A stretch of DNA of 64,000 bases from Hymenobacter citatus (lineage in GTDB: Bacteria > Bacteroidota > Bacteroidia > Cytophagales > Hymenobacteraceae): NCBI RefSeq assembly GCF_014333615.1, contig NZ_JACSCY010000007.1:1-64000 (forward strand), read 5' to 3'. Below are positions 19,107 through 25,910 of the stretch, one piece after another. Positions within the stretch are counted from its first letter, which is position 1; every line of letters begins with the position of its first letter. The translations under genes and the position numbers were made by a program. The notes below the pieces were generated by a model. The model was not told the origin of the DNA, ran no database searches, and saw only the letters and a program-made list of their open reading frames with translations.

Positions 19107-19214
19107 GTGAGTGGTGAAATTGTGAAATGGTGAGTTTGATGTTCCAGTGGCGCTGTTTGCGCAAGTGGCACGGTCAGAACATCAAACTCACCATTTCACA
19201 ATTTCACCACTCAC
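19107..19214. repeat. long perfect inverted repeat with 38-bp arms, GTTTGATGTTC core
   Basis: The arms 19107-19144 and 19177-19214 are perfect complements over 38 bp. Each contains irregular GTGAGTGG/TGAAATTG/TGAAATGG units next to GAGTTTGATGTTC. The 32-nt loop holds GTTTGCGCAAGTGGC, closely matching the loop of the repeat at 35678-35789. Further units outside the right arm reach 19228 and contain the stop codon of the HAD gene. Confidence 0.95.
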
Positions 19215-19909
19215 TATCTCACCATTTCCAGCACGCCGCGAATATCTGCTACCTGCTCGAACACAATGCCTTCCAGCAAAATAGGGTCGACGTGCTCAAA
19301 AATCCAGTTGGTGTGGTAGGGTACGTGCACGGCCCGGAAGCCCAGCCGCGCCACCGGCAGAATGTCCGACTTAAGGGAGTTGCCAATCATCACAAATTCC
19401 TCAACCGTTGCGTTATAGCGCGTCAGGAGGCGGTGGTACGTGGCCTCGTCTTTCTCGCTAACTACCTCCACGTGGTCGAACAGCTCGCCCAAACCGGAGC
19501 GAGCTATTTTGCTTTCCTGGTCGAACAGGTCGCCCTTAGTGAGCAGCAGCAGACGGTGGCCACGCTGGCGGAGCTCTGTGAGAACTTCCTCCACGCCGGG
19601 TAGGGGCTCAATGGGAAAGCGCAGCAGATCCTTGCCCATGTCCAGAATTTGCTGGATATCGTGGCCCGTAACGGCACCGTTGGTTAGCTGGATGGCCGTT
19701 TCGATCATGGAGAGCGTGAACGACTTGGCGCCGTAGCCAAACAGCTGCATGTTGCGGCGCTGCACGGCGTTGAGGTGGGTGCTGATGTAGGCCACGTCGC
19801 CGCAGTGCGCCATAATCTCAAACAAACGGGCCTCTACCCGGTCAAAATGCGGCTGATTGGGCCAAAGGGTGTCGTCGGCATCAAAAGCCACTAGGTAGGA
19901 AGCGGGCAT
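19214..19909 (-). CDS. HAD family hydrolase
   Basis: A 231-aa haloacid-dehalogenase-superfamily phosphatase. Motif I is VAFDADDTLW at residues 7-16 with the nucleophile Asp, motif II is LLLLTKGD, and motif III/IV contains MIGNSLKSDILPVARLGF. A helical cap lies between residues 20 and 95. The usual role is removal of phosphate from a small metabolite; the substrate is unknown. The stop codon TAG comes from a repeat unit (ATGGTGAGATAG), so the last residues MVR are repeat-encoded. The gene is divergent from the CAT-like gene, with 54 bp between starts. Confidence 0.9.
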   Translation of the reverse strand: MPASYLVAFDADDTLWPNQPHFDRVEARLFEIMAHCGDVAYISTHLNAVQRRNMQLFGYGAKSFTLSMIETAIQLTNGAVTGHDIQQILDMGKDLLRFPIEPLPGVEEVLTELRQRGHRLLLLTKGDLFDQESKIARSGLGELFDHVEVVSEKDEATYHRLLTRYNATVEEFVMIGNSLKSDILPVARLGFRAVHVPYHTNWIFEHVDPILLEGIVFEQVADIRGVLEMVR

Positions 19910-19963
19910 AGCAGAAGCAGCGGAGAGGGTAGAAAAGCCGCGAAGTTACCGAACTTGCCGCCT

Positions 19964-20596
19964 ATGAAACACCTCGTTGATCTGACTACCTGGAACCGCC
20001 AAGAGCATTTTGCCTTCTTCTCTACCTTCGATGAGCCCTTTTTTGGGCTGGTGGCGCCGGTCGATTGCACCCAGGCGCGGGCCGAAGCGAAACGGCTGGG
20101 CGTGTCGTTTTTCTTGTACTATCTCTATCACTCCTTGCGCGCCGCGAACCAAGTGCCGGAGTTTCGGACGCGCATTGAAGATGGAAAAGTGTACCAGTAC
20201 GACCGGGTGCACGCCTCCGCTACCATCGGTCGGGCCGACCATACGTTTGGCTTTTCCTTTATTGAAGCGCACGACGCGTTACCTGAGTTCGTAGCCGCTG
20301 CTACCGCCGAAATAGCAGCTGTGCAGGCTAGCTCCGGCCTGCGGCTTAATGATACCACCGGCCGCCCCGACGTAGTGCACTGCTCGGCCATTCCGTGGGT
20401 GCGTTTTAGCGGCCTCACCCACGCCCGCAGCTTCCGCCACCCCGACAGCTGCCCCAAGGTTTCCTACGGCCAGACCTACGAGGAAAACGGCCGTACTTGG
20501 CTGCCCGTAGCCGTCAACGTCCACCACGGCCTTGCCGACGGTTACCATGTTGGGCAGTTTTTGGAGGCGTTTCAAGCGGGGCTGAATGGTGAGTAG
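19964..20596 (+). CDS. chloramphenicol O-acetyltransferase family protein (CatA-like)
   Basis: The 210-aa product has the length and order of type A chloramphenicol acetyltransferases: LTTWNRQEHFAFF at the start, a central FRTRIEDGKVYQYDRVHASATI segment, and the catalytic motif HHGLADG (HHxxxDG) in VNVHHGLADGYHVGQF near residue 187. The enzymes transfer acetyl from acetyl-CoA to a hydroxyl acceptor. Whether this one confers resistance or has a house-keeping acceptor cannot be told. ATG 19964 is chosen over an upstream TTG. Its last codons AAT GGT GAG TAG are the first unit of a large inverted repeat. Confidence 0.9.
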   Translation: MKHLVDLTTWNRQEHFAFFSTFDEPFFGLVAPVDCTQARAEAKRLGVSFFLYYLYHSLRAANQVPEFRTRIEDGKVYQYDRVHASATIGRADHTFGFSFIEAHDALPEFVAAATAEIAAVQASSGLRLNDTTGRPDVVHCSAIPWVRFSGLTHARSFRHPDSCPKVSYGQTYEENGRTWLPVAVNVHHGLADGYHVGQFLEAFQAGLNGE

Positions 20597-20734
20597 TGAG
20601 TGAAATACGGCTGTCATCCTGAGCTTGCGAAGGACCTTCTCACGGTAAAACGACAAGCGTAACAACGACTCGTCCTACCGTGAGAAGGTCCTTCGCAAGC
20701 TCAGGATGACAGCCGTATTTCACTCACTACTCAC
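20589..20734. repeat. composite inverted repeat with perfect 59-bp arms
   Basis: The arms 20589-20647 and 20676-20734 are perfect complements over 59 bp around a 28-nt loop. From outside in, each arm has GTGAGTAGTGAGTGAAAT units, then ACGGCTGTCATCCTGAGC, then TTGCGAAGGACC and TTCTCACGG. It thus joins the outer-arm module of the repeat at 19107 to the inner core of the GTCATCCTGAGC family. Two extra ACTCACT units extend the right side to the pabB stop codon. Both flanking genes end in AATGGTGAGTAG. Confidence 0.97.
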
Positions 20735-20740
20735 TACTCA

Positions 20741-22012
20741 CTACTCACCATTCGCTCCCAGCACTTCCAGCATCGCTCTGGCTTTCAGCAAACACTCTGC
20801 GTATTCCTGCTCCGGCACCGAGTCGTACGTAATGGCCGAGCCGACCTGGAAGCTGAGGTAGCCCGTGTCGGCGCGGTATTGGAGGCTGCGGATAACCACG
20901 TTGAACTCAAATGTCCCGTTGGGGTAGGCGTAGCCGAGGCAGCCGCTATAGAGGCCGCGGCGGGTGCGCTCGTAGTGTTCGATGAGCTGCATAGCCCGGA
21001 TTTTGGGCGCGCCGGTCATGGAACCCATCGGGAAGGTAGCGCGCAGGATGTCTACCAGGTCTGCATCGGGGCGTAGCTCGGCTTCTACCGTCGAAATCAT
21101 CTGCCACACGTGACGGAAGGGGTAGAGGCCGAATAGCTCGGGCACCCGCACCGAGCCGGTTTCTGCCACACGGGCTAGATCGTTGCGTACCAGATCCACA
21201 ATCATCAGGTTCTCAGCGCGCTCTTTTTCGCTGTGGAGAAGCCGTTGGCGTTGTTGCTCGTCCTCGGCCGGAGTAGCACCGCGCCGGATAGTGCCTTTTA
21301 TTGGCTGCGAGATAATACGAGCGCCCCGACGCTGCACAAAACGCTCGGGCGAGGCGCAGAGTAGATAGTGGTCGGCTACCTTGTATAAGCCCGCAAAGGG
21401 CATTGGGGAAGCTTCGTTCAGCCGTAAGAACGTGGCCACCGGATCAAGCACCACGCCCTCCGCAAAGAACTCCATGCACAGATTCAGCTCATACACTTCA
21501 CCGCTCAGAATGTCTTCGCGCACGGCCTCCACGGCCGCCAGGTAGTCGGCTTTGGGGAGGCGCGGCTGCATGGTAGCAACGCGGGATGCGGCCGGGGTAG
21601 GGGGAGCAGTGGCCAGAATAGCCGCTAGCACCCCGCGGATATTGCCATGAATTTCCAGTGCCTCATCGCGCCAGTGCAACCAGGTTTGAGGCGTGAAGAA
21701 ATGTAACGCGGGCCAATCCAGGCCAGTGAAGTTTTGACTGTGTAGGGCCTCAATTTCGTTTTTTAGCTCATACGTCAGGATGCCGAAGCGGGGCCCGGCT
21801 TGGGGGGCTTGTTGCATCCATGAGGACAGTTCGGCCAAGCAGGTAGGCGAATCGGCTGAATCGGCTACGCCCAGCAGCCGGTCGAATGGCCCGCCGGGGT
21901 AGGACGCGTGGTGGTTGGGCTCGTAGTAGGCGCAGTAGCGGAACTGCGCCGCCCACTGCAGGGCCCGCGCCCGAAAATCGGGTGGCAACTCAGAATAGGG
22001 AATAGTCAGCAC
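20741..22012 (-). CDS. pabB: aminodeoxychorismate synthase component I / anthranilate synthase I family
   Basis: A 423-aa chorismate-utilising enzyme. Typical elements are PKADYLAAVEAVREDILSGEVYELNLCMEF, CASPERFVQRRG, QPIKGTIRRG, DLVRNDLARVA, TFPMGSMTGAPK and the C-terminal GSAITYDSVPEQEYAEC. PIKGT (rather than a PIAGT-type motif) fits PabB, which converts chorismate to aminodeoxychorismate for folate synthesis. The glutaminase partner is not in the window, so anthranilate or isochorismate synthase cannot be fully excluded. I prefer GTG 22012, 4 nt after a CATCTTTG box; a GTG at 22057 overlapping the upstream stop codon is the alternative. The last residues NGE and stop are repeat-encoded. 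Confidence 0.85.
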   Translation of the reverse strand: MLTIPYSELPPDFRARALQWAAQFRYCAYYEPNHHASYPGGPFDRLLGVADSADSPTCLAELSSWMQQAPQAGPRFGILTYELKNEIEALHSQNFTGLDWPALHFFTPQTWLHWRDEALEIHGNIRGVLAAILATAPPTPAASRVATMQPRLPKADYLAAVEAVREDILSGEVYELNLCMEFFAEGVVLDPVATFLRLNEASPMPFAGLYKVADHYLLCASPERFVQRRGARIISQPIKGTIRRGATPAEDEQQRQRLLHSEKERAENLMIVDLVRNDLARVAETGSVRVPELFGLYPFRHVWQMISTVEAELRPDADLVDILRATFPMGSMTGAPKIRAMQLIEHYERTRRGLYSGCLGYAYPNGTFEFNVVIRSLQYRADTGYLSFQVGSAITYDSVPEQEYAECLLKARAMLEVLGANGE

Positions 22013-22016
22013 AGCA

Positions 22017-22024
22017 CAAAGATG
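22017..22024 (-). promoter_or_regulatory. -7-like box (CATCTTTG) 4 nt before the pabB GTG
   Basis: CATCTTTG differs from TAnnTTTG at the first base. TGCT separates it from GTG 22012. The 11-mer TTTGTGCTGTG across box end and start codon is identical to that of the gene starting at 52814. Confidence 0.35.
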
Positions 22025-22056
22025 CGGGCAAAACCGAGTAGAACAGTACAAATGCA

Positions 22057-23562
22057 CTACTGCGCCAACGCAGCCAAGGCCACTTTTGCCTTGGTATCGG
22101 TGCTGTTTTTATACTCGTGCTTTGCGTAGCCGAGCGCCTTCTGAAAATAGAAGCGGGCCGTATCCTCTTTGCCATCAGCCTGATACAAATACCCCAGCTG
22201 CAGGGCCGATTGTGGTGCGAAATAATACGGGGCCGCGCCTGCCAGGGCAATGGTGCGCGTATAATAATGGCGGGCCGAATCGGGCTGACTGAGTAGGTGC
22301 CAGGCGCGGGCCTGGCGGTAGGGCCATTCCAGCCGGTCGCGCAATGGGGTAGCGAGTGTGGGAGCAAAGGTGCGCAGGGTAGCAAGGGCCTGGGGGTAGT
22401 AGCCGCCGTCGGTTTGCAGGCGGGCACGGGTGAGGGTGCGGTGGAGGGGCAGGCCATCGTCGTAGAATCGCTGGGCGTAGTGGTCTTCCTCCAGCACGTC
22501 GCGGCCCTGCGCGTCAATCTGTCGGCGGTACTGGGCGGCCACCACTTGGTTGCTGCCCAGCCAGGCGGCTAGGTAAAGCTTGAGATACGCATCCTTGCGG
22601 TAGTGCTGGCCACGGTATTCGCGCAGAAAGCGTAGGTTTTCGCTTTCCGAGGCAGCGTACTGCCCCTGGTACAGTAGCAGGTCGGCGGCCATGTGGTGCA
22701 GGTAGGGCAGGGGTAGGTAGGCCGCGCCGGTAGGGCGGGCGCGGTAGGCTGCCAGCGCCGCCGCCGTGTGGTGCAGCTTCTTCTGCTGACTCATTACCAA
22801 ATAGCTGAGCAGTAAATTGTCGGGTTGCTGCGCGGCCAGTTGTTCAAACTGCCGGGCCGTGGCCTCACCATCTTTCAGATACGTTTCGCGAAGCAGGGCC
22901 AGAATCAGGTGCGATTCCAACTGAAAATCGTGGGGTGAGCGGGCGGCGGCCGTCAGGTTCTGTAAGCCCGTTTCTACACTGCCCGGCAGGCCCAATAGCT
23001 TCAGAAACCAACGGTAGTTTTCGGGCAGCGAGCCAATGAAAAACTGCAGCATTCCCAGTGTCTTGCGCGCCGGCAGGTAGGCGGGGTAGTGCCGAACTAC
23101 CGCCTGCATCTGCTGGTAGGTCTGCCGCAGGTTCCACGCCCCCCTGATTTCGTGCCCAAACGTGACCTGCGCCGCCGCTTGGTGCAGCCGGATTTCGGCG
23201 CGGGCGTAGTCGGGTAGGGCGCCGGTCTGCTTTTCCAGCAAGGTCAGCCGCTGATCCTGCGCGGCCACGGTGGCCGCGTAACGCCCGGCGTCCTGCGACA
23301 CCAGCAGCTCCGCAAACTCAATGCAGTCCTGCACCAGCAAGGTGCCGGCAGCTTGGGCGGGCTCAGTACGCAGCAACGTGCGGGCCGTGGCAGGCCGTAG
23401 CTTCAGCAGCTCCGCATAGGCGCGGGCCGCAGTGGGCGTCAGGGCAGGCGACGCTTCACGCGAAGGCGTACTCCTGCCGAGGTGCGCAGAAAAAAGCAGG
23501 GTAGCCAGCCACACCCCACCGACCGTGCGGGAAGCAAGCAGAATAGAAAACCAACTTCTCAT
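22057..23562 (-). CDS. exported tetratricopeptide-repeat protein
   Basis: A 501-aa protein with a hydrophobic signal sequence (about residues 3-26) and helical repeats throughout. The segment LGMLQFFIGSLPENYRWFLKLLGLPGSVETGL is highly characteristic of a Bacteroidota family distantly like eukaryotic TTC39 outer-membrane proteins. Later repeats include QALATLRTF and SALQLGYLYQADGKEDTARFYFQKAL, standard TPR pairs. It probably acts in the periplasm or at the outer membrane as a scaffold; the partner is unknown. The ATG at 23562 is only about 6 nt after the terminator of the previous gene, leaving almost no room for a promoter. Confidence 0.82.
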   Translation of the reverse strand: MRSWFSILLASRTVGGVWLATLLFSAHLGRSTPSREASPALTPTAARAYAELLKLRPATARTLLRTEPAQAAGTLLVQDCIEFAELLVSQDAGRYAATVAAQDQRLTLLEKQTGALPDYARAEIRLHQAAAQVTFGHEIRGAWNLRQTYQQMQAVVRHYPAYLPARKTLGMLQFFIGSLPENYRWFLKLLGLPGSVETGLQNLTAAARSPHDFQLESHLILALLRETYLKDGEATARQFEQLAAQQPDNLLLSYLVMSQQKKLHHTAAALAAYRARPTGAAYLPLPYLHHMAADLLLYQGQYAASESENLRFLREYRGQHYRKDAYLKLYLAAWLGSNQVVAAQYRRQIDAQGRDVLEEDHYAQRFYDDGLPLHRTLTRARLQTDGGYYPQALATLRTFAPTLATPLRDRLEWPYRQARAWHLLSQPDSARHYYTRTIALAGAAPYYFAPQSALQLGYLYQADGKEDTARFYFQKALGYAKHEYKNSTDTKAKVALAALAQ

Positions 23563-23567
23563 ATAGC

Positions 23568-23600
23568 AAAAAAGGAACGACCCATGGGCCGTTCCTTTTT
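23568..23600 (-). terminator. terminator after the zinc-ribbon gene
   Basis: On the minus strand AAAAAGGAACGGCCC pairs with GGGTCGTTCCTTTTT with a G-T/mismatch and is followed by six T. It lies 18 nt after the zinc-ribbon stop and right before the ATG of the TPR gene. Confidence 0.92.
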
Positions 23601-23618
23601 AAAATATACTCAAAAAGC

Positions 23619-24368
23619 CTACTCGCCGCGGGCGGCTACGTCGGCCAGAATCCGACCGCAATGCTCGCACACAATAATTTTCTTATGCGACATAATATCG
23701 GCCTGGCGCTGCGGGGGCACCGTGTTGAAGCAACCGCCACAAGCATCGCGCTTCACGGGCACTACAGCCAAGCCGTTGCGCACGTTGCCGCGAATGCGGG
23801 TGTAGGCCGTCAGTAGGCGCTCCTCGATGGGCTGGGTTGCCTCACCACGCTCGTCCATCAGTTTCTTCTCGTCGGCTTCGCTTTCGCCTACAATGGTTTG
23901 CAGCTCGGCTTGCTTGTTGTCGAGGTCCTTGCGACGCTCTTCCAGGCGCTGCTTGGTGCCGCTGATTTCGGTGTTTTTCTGCTCAATCTGGTACTGAGCT
24001 TCTTTAATTTTCTTTTCCGAAATCTGAATCTCCAGCTTTTGCAACTCGATTTCTTTGGCAATGGCCTCATACTCACGGTTGTTGCGCACGTTTTGCTGCT
24101 GGTCCTCGTACTTGCGAATGAGGCCGTCGGCATCCTTGGCGTTTTGCTTGCGCTGCTTGATCTGGTCGTTCAGGCCCGAGATTTCCTCGTCGAACTTACT
24201 CACGCGCACTTCATAGCCGGCAATTTCGTCCTCCAGATCCCGCACTTCTTCGGGCAAGTCGCCCCGCACGCGCCGAATTTCATCGAGCTGCGAGTCAATA
24301 CGCTGCAAATTCAGCAACGCTTCCAGCTTACTGGCAACGGGGGTATCCGCGGAGGTATTAGAAATCAT
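23619..24368 (-). CDS. coiled-coil protein with C4 zinc ribbon
   Basis: A 249-aa protein. Residues 10-185 are a long antiparallel coiled coil rich in Glu, Lys and Gln. The C-terminal part holds two CxxC pairs (CGGC in KRDACGGCFNTVPPQ and CEHC in VCEHCGRILAD), a zinc ribbon. It belongs to the C4-type zinc-ribbon family (PF02591, CdsZ-like), which is broadly conserved and often encoded next to nif3; a nucleic-acid or protein-bridging role has been proposed. Its start overlaps the end of the nif3-like gene by 11 nt, so translation is coupled. Confidence 0.92.
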   Translation of the reverse strand: MISNTSADTPVASKLEALLNLQRIDSQLDEIRRVRGDLPEEVRDLEDEIAGYEVRVSKFDEEISGLNDQIKQRKQNAKDADGLIRKYEDQQQNVRNNREYEAIAKEIELQKLEIQISEKKIKEAQYQIEQKNTEISGTKQRLEERRKDLDNKQAELQTIVGESEADEKKLMDERGEATQPIEERLLTAYTRIRGNVRNGLAVVPVKRDACGGCFNTVPPQRQADIMSHKKIIVCEHCGRILADVAARGE

Positions 24369-25458
24369 ATCGAACGGGGTTGGTCAGGGTCTCTGCAATT
24401 AAGACCGCAAATTTACGGGTAAATGCGCTGGTAAGCAAGTCTCGGAAAATCTCGCTGGTAAACTGCTCACTTTCATAATGGCCCACGTCACACAGCATCA
24501 ACTGGCCTTCGGCCGCAAAATACTCGTGATATTTCAAATCGCCAGTTACGTAGGCCTGCGCGCCAGCAGCGCGGGCTTTACCCGTGAGGAAGCTACCCGC
24601 GCCGCCGCATAGAGCCACAGTTTTAATAGGCTGTGCAAACTCTGTATACTTCACCACCGGCACACCCAGTGCCGCCCGCAGCCGTGCCCGAAACTCCTGC
24701 GGCGACAATGCCTCCGGTAGCTCGCCTACCATGCCGCTGCCTACGTCCTGGTGCACGTTTTCCAGCTTTAGTAGCTCGTAAGCCACTTCTTCGTAGGGGT
24801 GCGCCCCGCGCAGCGCCCGCAGGGCGGCACCTTGCAGGTGCAGGGGTAGGAGCACTTCCACGCGTTGCTCCTGCGCCGTTTCGGGCTGGCCGGGCGTGCC
24901 CTGAAATGGATTGGTACCGGCACCAGGCGTGTAAGTGCCCGTGCCCTCCATGCGAAAGCTGCATTGGGAGTAATTGCCTACCTGGCCAGCACCAGCATCG
25001 TACAGGGCCTGCAACACGGCGTCGGCGTGGGTGGGTGGCACGTAAGTGATGAGCTTGCCCAGCGTGCCAGATTTGGGGGCGAGGATGCGCAGATTTTGCA
25101 AGCCAAGCTTGCTAGCTAGTTTGCGGTTGACGCCGTGGCGCACGTTGTCGAGATTGGTGTGGGCGGCGTAGAGAGCAATATCGTGCTTAATAGCCTTCAA
25201 CAGGGTTTGCTCCACTTCGTTGGCGCCGGTCAGGCGTTTCAGTGGCTTGAAGATGAGCGGGTGATGCGCTACTACCACATTGCAGCCCCGTGCTATAGCT
25301 TCATCTACTACAGCCGGCGTGCAGTCGAGCGCAATCAACACACCTTTAATTTCTAGTTGCGGGTTGCCGCATTGCAGCCCGGCATTGTCGTAGGATTCTT
25401 GGTAAGCGAGAGGCGCAGCTTGTTCAAGCACACGCATCAGGTCGGCGAGGGTAGGCAT
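24358..25458 (-). CDS. Nif3-like dinuclear metal-center protein
   Basis: A 366-aa Nif3/YbgI family protein. Metal-binding residues are visible in NVVVAHHPLIFKPLKRLTG (two adjacent His), AAHTNLDN and near the C-terminus in CDVGHYESEQF. The family normally forms hexameric toroids with two metal ions per subunit. The middle 120 residues, starting at LGKLITYVPPTHADAVLQAL and including AHPYEEVAYELL, are the CutA-like insert found in the long variant. It has been tied to GTP cyclohydrolase-like or hydrolase activity, but the role in bacteria remains unclear. It is co-transcribed with the zinc-ribbon gene. Confidence 0.94.
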   Translation of the reverse strand: MPTLADLMRVLEQAAPLAYQESYDNAGLQCGNPQLEIKGVLIALDCTPAVVDEAIARGCNVVVAHHPLIFKPLKRLTGANEVEQTLLKAIKHDIALYAAHTNLDNVRHGVNRKLASKLGLQNLRILAPKSGTLGKLITYVPPTHADAVLQALYDAGAGQVGNYSQCSFRMEGTGTYTPGAGTNPFQGTPGQPETAQEQRVEVLLPLHLQGAALRALRGAHPYEEVAYELLKLENVHQDVGSGMVGELPEALSPQEFRARLRAALGVPVVKYTEFAQPIKTVALCGGAGSFLTGKARAAGAQAYVTGDLKYHEYFAAEGQLMLCDVGHYESEQFTSEIFRDLLTSAFTRKFAVLIAETLTNPVRYDF

Positions 25459-25531
25459 AAGAGAGAAAAGGGTATGCTAAAGCAAGAAAGACAATTTCAG
25501 GCAAGCATAAGCAACTCCTTGAGTAAATGAA

Positions 25532-25795
25532 TGCAAACGATTGGCCAGTATAAGCTTCTGCAAACGTTTGTTGTTTCGTCTGTTTAAATACTTGTCAAAA
25601 CATATATGAATTTGCTAAAAGTGAAAAATAGATGAATTTTTGAGTTGATTACTGTTTTTTATTCTCATAATTCAATACTATTGATACGATGAATGCAAAT
25701 AAATCGCAATCAGGGGCTTCTACTGTAGTAAATGACGCCGGCCTTTATCCTCTGCACAATCGATTGTTTTATAGTGGTTCTTGCAATCGATTGCA
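25532..25795. promoter_or_regulatory. four LacI-type palindromes upstream of the SusC-like gene
   Basis: Four sites with a central CG occur in this region: TGCAAACGATTGGC (25532-25545), TGCAAACGTTTG (25559-25570), CAATCGATTG (25757-25766) and TGCAATCGATTGCA (25782-25795). These fit operator shapes of LacI-family regulators. They form two pairs, one near and one 200 bp farther from the next gene. No lacI-type gene is in the window. The rest of the 452-bp gap (25459-25910) is AT-rich and holds no gene; I find no TAnnTTTG box with good spacing for the operon. Confidence 0.55.
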
Positions 25796-25910
25796 TTAGT
25801 TGAGCTTTTCTACCTGATTATTCAAGAAATAACTTAGTCATAGCAAGTCTTTAGACGACTGTCGATGAGCAATACACTTTTCACACTTCCACCACAAACT
25901 CTATTCGAAT

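Noticed and set aside
19964..20596. The CAT-like gene as part of a mobile resistance element
   Set aside because: No transposase, integrase or att-like repeats; base composition is like the neighbours. The flanking palindrome is a genome-wide repeat rather than an IS end.
25459..25910. AT-rich gap as a replication origin
   Set aside because: No DnaA-box cluster (TTATCCACA-type) is visible, and the region directly precedes a SusCD operon with operator-like palindromes.
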